A stretch of DNA of 29,316 bases from CAVVYA01 sp963752345 (GTDB lineage Bacteria > Pseudomonadota > Alphaproteobacteria > SMXQ01). Shown here piece after piece: positions 23,666-29,316 of this stretch; position 1 is the first letter of the stretch; every line of letters begins with the position of its first letter. The notes beneath the pieces are model-generated. The model saw nothing but the letters and a program-made list of their open reading frames with translations, ran no database searches and was not told the origin of the DNA. Location: assembly GCA_963752345.1 (NCBI GenBank), contig CAVVYA010000021.1, positions 1 to 29,316 on the forward strand, given 5' to 3'. A program made the translations under genes and the position numbers.

Positions 23666-26389
23666 ATGACGACGCGGAACCTCAATTGGATGTTTGAGCC
23701 GCGTTCCGTCGCCTTGATCGGTGCGAGCGCACGGCAAGGCTCCGTGGGAGCTGTTCTGGCGCGTAACCTAGCCAGCAGCGACTATGCCGGGCGCGTAATG
23801 ATGGTCAATCCTCGTCGCAGTACAGTCGCCAGCATGCCCTGCTTCGCCGACATCGCGGCATTGCCGGAAACGCCCGATCTCGCCGTGATCGCCACGCCAC
23901 CCCACACCGTGCCCGCTCTGATCGCTGCTCTTGCGGCCCGAGGGGGGCGTGCTGCGGTGGTGATCACGGCTGGCTTCTCTGAAACCGGACAAAGTGGCGG
24001 CCATGCCTTGCAGCGAGCGATGCTCGATGCAGCGAGACCCCAATTGCTGCGCATTATCGGTCCCAACTGTCTCGGGATCCTCAATCCGCAGATCGGACTC
24101 AATGCGTCCTTCGCCCATATCCAGCCGCGCCGCGGCCATCTCGCTTTCATTGCCCAGTCGGGGGCGGTGATCACCTCCGTCCTGGACTGGGCAACGCCGC
24201 GCGGCATCGGCTTCAGTCATCTGGTTGCACTCGGCGACATGGCGGACGTGGATTTCGGCGACATGCTGGACTACCTGGTGCAGGACGAGGCCACGCGCGC
24301 CATCCTGCTCTATGTCGAGATGATCACGAGCCCGCGAAAGTTCATGTCTGCGGCTCGCGCCGCCGCACGCCTCAAACCGGTCATCGTGGTCAAGGCCGGG
24401 CGGCATGAGGAGAGCGCGCGGGCGGCCGCCTCGCACACCGGTGCCTTGGCCGGCGCCGACCTGGTTTACGACGCCGCCTTCCGGCGCGCCGGCATGCTGC
24501 GGGTCCATGAGCTGGCGGACCTCTTCGCGGCGGCGGAGACGCTGTCCCACGGCACGCCGATCCGTGGCGACCGGTTGGCCATCATCACGAACGGCGGCGG
24601 CATGGGCGTACTGGCGACCGATCGACTGGTCGATGAGGGAGGCAGGCTGGCCGATCTGGCGCCAGCGACGCTCGCCAAGCTCGATAAGATTCTTCCACCG
24701 ACATGGTCGCACGGCAATCCCGTGGACATCGTAGGAGATGCCGACGGCGCGCGGTATGGCGCGGCCTTGGATGTCGTGCTCGACGATCCGGGCGCCGATG
24801 CCGTCCTGGTGCTGAACTGCCCGACGGCGGTCGCCTCGAGCAGCGATGCGGCACGGGCGGTCGCTGCCAAAGCCAGCGCGCGGCAGGATCGTGCCGTGCT
24901 GACGAGCTGGGTCGGCGACCTCGCGGTCGCGGAGGGGCGAGAGATTCTCACGGATAACGGACTGCCGACCTATGAAACGCCCGAATCCGCCGCTCGCGCT
25001 TTCATGCAAATTGCGACCTACCGAAGAAATCAGCGCGCCCTGCTGGAAGTGCCCAGCGCTTATGGAAAGGCGTTCCTGCCGGATCGAGCACGTGTCCATA
25101 GCTTGATCGGCGCGGCCTTGGCCTCAGGCCAGCAGTGGCTTTCATTGCCGGATGCGCTGAAATGCCTGACAGCCTATGGCATACCGACGGTGCCCACGCG
25201 CGTTGCGTGTCGTCTTGACACCGTAAGCGCGATCGCCGCGGACTTGGAGCCGCCGTTTGCGCTGAAAATCCTGTCACCGGACATCATTCACAAATCCGAC
25301 GTCGGCGGTGTCCTGCTCAATTTACCGAGTCCGCAGGCGGCGGGCGAGGCGGCGCTGGCGCTGATGACGCGGATTTCCGCCGCTCATCCCAAGTCGCGGA
25401 TCGACGGCATAGCCGTGCAGAGCATGATCCGGAAGCCTCATGGCCATGAACTGCTTCTTGGACTCGTGGAGGATCGGCAATTTGGTCCTGTGGTTCTGTT
25501 CGGCCAAGGGGGCACCGCCACGGAAGTGATCGCCGATCGTGCGGTGGCTCTCCCGCCGCTCAATCGACTGCTCGCGGACGATCTCATGTGCCGCACTCGG
25601 ATTTACCGCTTGCTGCAGGGCTATCGCGACCGTCCAGCTGCCGATGTCGACGCGATTGCCACTGCCGTCGTGCAAATATCCAGGCTGGCAATCGACCATC
25701 CGGAGATCGTTGAGTTGGATGTGAATCCGCTTTTGGCCGATGAGAACGGCATCATGGCGCTCGACGCGCGGATCCGCGTCGCATGGCCGGCCACGCCCGG
25801 AGATTCGCGTCTGGCCATTCGACCCTATCCGCGCGAGCTTGAAACGACGGCAACACTTCGTGATGGCCGGACGGCCGTGGTGAGACCGATCCGACCCGAA
25901 GATGCGGCGGCATTGCGCGAGATGTTCAGCCGCACCACACAAGATGATCTCTATTTCCGATTTTTTCAGGCTCTCCGGGAACTGGCGCCGGAATTGGCAG
26001 CGCGGCTGACCCAGATCGACTACGACCGCGAAATGGCCTTCGCCGTCTTCCTGCCCTGGCCGGCCGGGTCCAAGTTCAGTACGCCGCCGGATGGTGAAAT
26101 GGTTGGCATCGTCCACCTTGTCATGACGCCCGACCGCGACAGCGCCGAGTTTGCGGTGATCGTGCGCAGCGACATGAAAGGCAAAGGCCTCGGCTATTTC
26201 ATGATGCGCCATATCCTCGCCTATGCCGAGCGGCAAGGTGTCCAGGAAACCTACGGCCATGTGCATCGGGACAATAAGACGATGCTCACCATGAGCCGCG
26301 AGCTCGGTCTCGAGACGGCAAAGCAGCATGAAGACGAGACCTTCGTCCGTGTCTTTCGGAAGCGCAAAGCCCTGGGGGTTGAAGTTTAA
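23666..26389 (+). CDS. ADP-forming acyl-CoA synthetase fused to a GNAT acetyltransferase (Pat-like)
   Basis: A 907-residue multidomain protein. CoA-binding domain (about 8-120, SVALIGASARQGSVG), succinyl-CoA-ligase-like domain (about 150-460), ATP-grasp domain (about 490-700, PFALKILSPDIIHKSDVGGV) and a C-terminal GNAT domain (about 728-895) with the acetyl-CoA loop VRSDMKGKGLGYFMM. This is the architecture of Pat/PatZ protein lysine acetyltransferases and of ADP-forming acetate-CoA ligases. H257 in the ASHTGALAG motif, which carries the phosphate in the active synthetase and is reported to be lost in enterobacterial Pat, is retained. It may thus both make ATP from an acyl-CoA and acetylate proteins. 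In low-oxygen regulons such an enzyme would regenerate ATP by acetate release. The stop overlaps the convergent gene (TTAA). Confidence 0.9.
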   Translation: MTTRNLNWMFEPRSVALIGASARQGSVGAVLARNLASSDYAGRVMMVNPRRSTVASMPCFADIAALPETPDLAVIATPPHTVPALIAALAARGGRAAVVITAGFSETGQSGGHALQRAMLDAARPQLLRIIGPNCLGILNPQIGLNASFAHIQPRRGHLAFIAQSGAVITSVLDWATPRGIGFSHLVALGDMADVDFGDMLDYLVQDEATRAILLYVEMITSPRKFMSAARAAARLKPVIVVKAGRHEESARAAASHTGALAGADLVYDAAFRRAGMLRVHELADLFAAAETLSHGTPIRGDRLAIITNGGGMGVLATDRLVDEGGRLADLAPATLAKLDKILPPTWSHGNPVDIVGDADGARYGAALDVVLDDPGADAVLVLNCPTAVASSSDAARAVAAKASARQDRAVLTSWVGDLAVAEGREILTDNGLPTYETPESAARAFMQIATYRRNQRALLEVPSAYGKAFLPDRARVHSLIGAALASGQQWLSLPDALKCLTAYGIPTVPTRVACRLDTVSAIAADLEPPFALKILSPDIIHKSDVGGVLLNLPSPQAAGEAALALMTRISAAHPKSRIDGIAVQSMIRKPHGHELLLGLVEDRQFGPVVLFGQGGTATEVIADRAVALPPLNRLLADDLMCRTRIYRLLQGYRDRPAADVDAIATAVVQISRLAIDHPEIVELDVNPLLADENGIMALDARIRVAWPATPGDSRLAIRPYPRELETTATLRDGRTAVVRPIRPEDAAALREMFSRTTQDDLYFRFFQALRELAPELAARLTQIDYDREMAFAVFLPWPAGSKFSTPPDGEMVGIVHLVMTPDRDSAEFAVIVRSDMKGKGLGYFMMRHILAYAERQGVQETYGHVHRDNKTMLTMSRELGLETAKQHEDETFVRVFRKRKALGVEV

Positions 26390-26631
26390 CGGTCGCTGAC
26401 AGGTGCGAGCACCGGATCGTCGCTCAGGATGTCGAAGATCTGCGCCGCCTTTCCGGCGAGCGGACCGAGCTGGCCCTCCTGCCGGTCGCTATCGCCCATC
26501 AGGCAGAAATAGGCGATCTCCAGATCGGCGCAGGATCCGCCAGTTTCCACAATCCGTTCCACGGTCGTCGCGCTCACATCGCCGAGCAGACGAACGACAT
26601 CGACTAAACCCAGTTTCTCCAGGTTTGCCAT
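26386..26631 (-). CDS. Conserved small protein of unknown function (81 aa)
   Basis: An 81-residue acidic protein, MANLEKLGLVDVVRLLGDVS onward, with GPLAGKAAQIFDILSDDP near the end. The ATG at 26629-26631 has AGGAGAG 6 bases upstream. I recognise no domain. It is the last gene of a minus-strand set (universal stress protein, 123-residue protein, this one) and overlaps the synthetase stop by a few bases (TTAA). Confidence 0.65.
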   Translation of the reverse strand: MANLEKLGLVDVVRLLGDVSATTVERIVETGGSCADLEIAYFCLMGDSDRQEGQLGPLAGKAAQIFDILSDDPVLAPVSDR

Positions 26632-26680
26632 ATAAACTCTCCTCTTGCGAGCGAACCAGGGGGCGGATCGCAGGCTTGGC

Positions 26681-27053
26681 CTATGCGGCCAGGGGCGTGA
26701 TCCGCGCAATCCGGAACGGCCTGGTGACACCGTCATGTTCCGTGACCGACACATAGTCTCCGGCCTTGAACGTATGACGGTCGAACTTGAAAAGAGGCTC
26801 ATCGTCATCATCACCAGGAGCGTAGGAAAATACCCACTTGCGTCCACGCGTATGGACCAAGGCGCCATGCTCGTCTTCGGCGTTCTGCCAAAAGCGTCGG
26901 ACGATGCATGAACTCGCGGTGCTTGCGCCAGGCGTCCTCGTCGAAATGGCCTGCGGAGTCGAGCGGCGCAATGAACTCGTAGCCACAGTTCGGATCGCCC
27001 GCGGGGGTTTCCTTCGTGCGGGCCAGTTCCAGGCGGATTTTATTCAAGGTCAT
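26681..27053 (-). CDS. Conserved hypothetical protein of about 123 aa, frameshifted
   Basis: The frame that starts at ATG 27051-27053 reads MTLNKIRLELARTKETPAGD to WRKHREF. The family-like continuation (CIVRRFWQNAEDEHG, KWVFSYAPGDDDDEPLF, KFDRHTFKAGDYVSVTEHDG) lies in another frame and ends at 26681. Removing one T from GAGTTC (minus strand, 26910-26915) joins the two as HRESCIVRRFW and gives about 123 residues. Function is not known; the acidic DDDDEP stretch and the GDYVSVTEHDG ending look well folded and the whole matches small proteins often found beside universal stress genes. It lies 15 bases after that gene in the same operon. Confidence 0.65.
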
Positions 27054-27068
27054 CGTGTGCTCGCTTCC

Positions 27069-27941
27069 TTAATGCGCCATCAGGACGGGAATTGTGGCGT
27101 GGCTGAAGACATGACGAGTCACGCCGCCGAACAACAGTTCCTTGAGGCGGCTGTGGGTATAGGCGCCCATGACCAACAGGCTCGCCTTCGTCTTCTTCAC
27201 GGCTGTCAGCAGAGCGTCTTCGATGGAATTCGCTTTGCCGGTTTCGTCCTTCAGGACAGACGCGTTCACGCCATGCCATTTGAGATAAGCGACCAGGTCA
27301 TGGGCCATGGTCGGCTCGACATCGCTCTCGCCGGAGGTGAACACCAGGACCTCCTGGGCATTGGCGAGGATCGGCATTGCGGCAGTGACCGCGCGGGACG
27401 CTTCCACACTGCCGTTCCACGCGATGACGACCTTACCCTGGGTGAGATCGGCGTGATGATTCGCCGGCATCAGGAGCACCGGGTGACCGGTTTCGAGAAG
27501 AGCCGCCTCGAAACTCAGATCGTAGGTGGATTCCAGGCGGCGCGACGGCATCGCCGTGATGATCACGTCCGAGATGCGTCCTTTCCGGCCGATCGTTTCC
27601 GTTTCCGTGCCCATGACGTCACGCCATTCGACGGACGGGGTGCTGGCGCCGTCTGGCTCACTCAACGTGCGTACCTGATTCGTGGTGCGCCATTTTTCGA
27701 AATTCTTGAGAGCCTTGTTGGCGACGTCGGTCCATTGGCGTTCCATGGCCGAAACCATTTCGTCATAGAAGCCCGGGTAGACGCCTTCGTCGATCGCTGC
27801 GACGGTCAGGCGGGGGTCCGGTCTGGCGAATAAGGCATCGATATGTCCGCCGAACGTTTTTGAAAGCGAAAGAGCGCCGTTCAAGACGGCTCCATCGCTG
27901 GGCGAACCATTGAGACGGGCAGTGATGACGCGCAGAGCCAT
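27069..27941 (-). CDS. Tandem-domain universal stress protein (UspA family)
   Basis: A 290-residue protein with two UspA folds. Domain 1 (about 1-150) is diverged; domain 2 starts at GKVVIAWNGSVEASRAVTAA (about 168) and ends in LLVMGAYTHSRLKELLFGGV with TRHVFSHATIPVLMAH, the G-x2-(G)-x9-G-type nucleotide loop of the family, in which the second Gly is Thr. These proteins promote survival during stasis and low oxygen. The ATG follows AAGGAGG. A symmetric FNR/FixK-type box is centred 63 bases upstream. It heads an operon with the 123- and 81-residue proteins and is divergent from a second universal stress gene. Confidence 0.88.
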   Translation of the reverse strand: MALRVITARLNGSPSDGAVLNGALSLSKTFGGHIDALFARPDPRLTVAAIDEGVYPGFYDEMVSAMERQWTDVANKALKNFEKWRTTNQVRTLSEPDGASTPSVEWRDVMGTETETIGRKGRISDVIITAMPSRRLESTYDLSFEAALLETGHPVLLMPANHHADLTQGKVVIAWNGSVEASRAVTAAMPILANAQEVLVFTSGESDVEPTMAHDLVAYLKWHGVNASVLKDETGKANSIEDALLTAVKKTKASLLVMGAYTHSRLKELLFGGVTRHVFSHATIPVLMAH

Positions 27942-27997
27942 GATGGCCTCCTTCAGTTTTCGACGCGCCCAGTTTGTCCAGCCCGCAATCGGCCCGG

Positions 27998-28011
27998 TTG
28001 ACCCAGGTCAA
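27998..28011. promoter_or_regulatory. FNR/FixK-type box, minus-strand usp side
   Basis: TTGACCCAGGTCAA, extended to GGTTGACC-N2-GGTCAACC (27996-28013), is a near-perfect palindrome centred 63 bases upstream of the usp gene at 27941. Confidence 0.75.
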
Positions 28012-28033
28012 CCGGAAAGGTGCTTTTTTACGG

Positions 28034-28047
28034 TTGACCCAGATCAA
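28034..28047. promoter_or_regulatory. FNR/FixK-type box, plus-strand usp side
   Basis: TTGACCCAGATCAA is centred 116 bases before the ATG at 28157 and 36 bases from the partner box. Confidence 0.75.
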
Positions 28048-28156
28048 CCCCGTTCGGCTGAATTGACCGGACTATGGGCGTGAGCAGGCGGGTTGTATCG
28101 CGAAACGGCTCGGCAGGCTGGCAGGCTCTTGGCGCTCCGTATGGCGGAGATTTCTC

Positions 28157-29071
28157 ATGCCCTTCCAAGCGATACTCGCGGTGGTGACCGGCAATGACGG
28201 CGATGCGGCCGTTCTGGAGGCGGCCCATGCTGTCGCACGCCACTTCCGATCGCACGTGGACGTGTTCTTCGTAGGCGAACTGCCACGCCCTTTGCCCTGT
28301 GTGAACGCCGGTGTGGCGCCGGATTTCGTCGCTACGGTCATCAAAGACGCCAATTCGGCGGTCCGCCTGAAGCGCGACGCGGCCTACAACACTTTCAGCC
28401 GGTGGATGAGCCGCAAGGGCTTGCGCGTCCGCGACTACAGCCAGTTCGGCGCGCAGTTCGGTTCGACTTCGGCGCTCCTGACCACATCGTGGGTCGAATG
28501 GGCCGGCAGCCGAAAACAGATCGGCGTACAGGCACGATATGCCGACCTCATCGTCATGGGGCGTCCGGCTTCTTCTCCCGTTGCGAGCAGCGGCCTGATG
28601 CTCGGCGGGGATATCGAATCCGTTTTGTTCGACAGCGCGCGGCCGGTCCTCTTCGTTCCGGCCGATCTGGCTGTGTTTCCGCACCCGCAAGACTGGGCGG
28701 CCTTAGTGGCGTGGAACGGCAGCGAGCAAGCGGCTCGAGCGGTAGGCTGTGGCTTGCCGTTCCTCATTGCCGCCAGGAGTGTGACGGTCCTCTCCGCCGC
28801 GGAACCGGACAAGTCAGCTGAGGGTGGTTCACCGGATCTCAACCAGATCCGCCGGTACCTGTCGCTGCAGGCGATCCATGCCGCTTTGCGGCAGGCGACG
28901 ATACGTTCCCGCGATGTCGGAAAGGTGATCCTCGCCGAAGCGGCCGCGTGTGAGGCCGAGTTGATCATCATGGGGGCGTTCACGCACTCGCGGATGCGCG
29001 AACTGATTTTGGGGGGTGCAACTCAGCACGTGCTGTCCCATGCCCATGTGCCAGTCCTGATGGCTCACTAG
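28157..29071 (+). CDS. Tandem-domain universal stress protein (UspA family)
   Basis: A 304-residue protein with two UspA folds, paralogous to the product at 27069-27941. Domain 1 begins PFQAILAVVTGNDGDAAVLE and shows RYADLIVMGRPASSP; domain 2 contains AALVAWNGSEQAARAVGCGL and ends ELIIMGAFTHSRMRELILGG with TQHVLSHAHVPVLMAH. The last 25 residues match the other protein almost residue for residue, so the two arose by duplication. The start follows GGAG. It is under the box at 28034-28047. Role as for the paralogue; ligand unknown. Confidence 0.88.
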   Translation: MPFQAILAVVTGNDGDAAVLEAAHAVARHFRSHVDVFFVGELPRPLPCVNAGVAPDFVATVIKDANSAVRLKRDAAYNTFSRWMSRKGLRVRDYSQFGAQFGSTSALLTTSWVEWAGSRKQIGVQARYADLIVMGRPASSPVASSGLMLGGDIESVLFDSARPVLFVPADLAVFPHPQDWAALVAWNGSEQAARAVGCGLPFLIAARSVTVLSAAEPDKSAEGGSPDLNQIRRYLSLQAIHAALRQATIRSRDVGKVILAEAAACEAELIIMGAFTHSRMRELILGGATQHVLSHAHVPVLMAH

Positions 29072-29095
29072 ACTAGCCTGACAGCCGAGCGCTTC

Positions 29096-29127
29096 GTAGG
29101 TGTGCGACCGGGTAGGTGTGCGACCGG
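29096..29127. repeat. 16-bp tandem duplication
   Basis: GTAGGTGTGCGACCGG occurs twice head to tail (29096-29111 and 29112-29127). A second small repeat, TTCCCGGCTCGC, lies at 29154-29165 and 29176-29187. The stretch 29072-29316 shows no gene. Confidence 0.7.
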
Positions 29128-29195
29128 CGGCGTCGACGTCAGGGTTCGCTTGATTCCCGGCTCGCGGCCTGTTGCTTCCCGGCTCGCAGTAACAA

Positions 29196-29222
29196 AATTC
29201 CCTGTTCTGTTTCTAGGGAATT
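29196..29222. repeat. 27-nt AATTCCCT...AGGGAATT palindromic element, copy 2
   Basis: Matches the element at 7798-7824 in 23 of 27 bases, with the same inverted arms AATTCCCT and AGGGAATT and an 11-base loop. It lies in an AT-rich, gene-free stretch that continues to the window end. Confidence 0.75.
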
Positions 29223-29316
29223 CTCCAAGAATTTATGAGAAATCAGCAAATTAACGTGGCCCAGTTCGGGAGAAGTGGCGCCCTTCGACGAAATTCCCCA
29301 CCGCATTCCCGAGTTC

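Noticed and set aside
23768..25099. 443-codon open frame on the minus strand inside the synthetase gene
   Set aside because: Shadow of the synthetase, whose domains are complete in the + frame.

Overview
The window looks like chromosomal DNA of an alphaproteobacterium, probably of the rhizobial order Hyphomicrobiales. The reasons are a FixL-like PAS kinase, FNR/FixK-type TTGA-N4-TCAA operators, a tripartite tricarboxylate (TctC-type) receptor and GC-rich genes. No rRNA, tRNA, CRISPR array, integrase or transposase was seen. The taxonomic placement is inference.

Region A (1 to about 7.7 kb, all + strand, visibly less GC-rich) is a catabolic and uptake cluster: the end of a Rieske oxygenase (frameshifted), a TctC-like receptor (frameshifted), an iron-type extracellular solute-binding protein, an Asp-box beta-propeller, a complete Rieske ring-hydroxylating oxygenase, an NMT1/THI5-like binding protein without signal peptide, and a 3-hydroxyisobutyrate-dehydrogenase-like enzyme. 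Together they suggest uptake and oxidative attack on an aromatic or carboxylated compound. No membrane permease lies in the window.

At 7.7-8.4 kb there is a junction: the dehydrogenase gene ends in a non-family tail, AT-rich TTCCCTG/CAGGGAA palindromes follow, and then a decayed D-lactate dehydrogenase remnant. A closely matching 27-nt palindrome recurs at 29.2 kb, so the 21 kb in between may be a discrete island.

Region B (8.4-29.1 kb) is a stress and low-oxygen type island. It carries a MgtC/DUF4010 membrane protein, an accessory GroEL without GroES, an MltR-like protein, a two-helix membrane protein, Hsp20, a FixL-like hybrid kinase with heme-ligand residues conserved, an OmpR-type regulator, a Crp/FNR regulator, a receiver lacking its phospho-Asp, a second propeller protein, an ABC protein with a degenerate ATPase site, a GH1 glucosidase, an eRF1-like (baeRF-type) protein, a Met-rich LTXXQ protein, an ADP-forming acyl-CoA synthetase fused to a GNAT, two small conserved proteins and two tandem-domain universal stress proteins. 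Seven FNR/FixK-type boxes lie in four intergenic regions. Three of these are divergent and carry two boxes each, and the fourth is upstream of hsp20. The Crp/FNR protein has the E..SR recognition helix expected for such sites, so a self-contained oxygen/redox-responsive regulon is the most economical reading.

Six genes carry reading-frame breaks. In three of them, removing one T from GAGTTC restores both the family reading frame and a GAGTC (GANTC) site. These may be consensus errors rather than real mutations.
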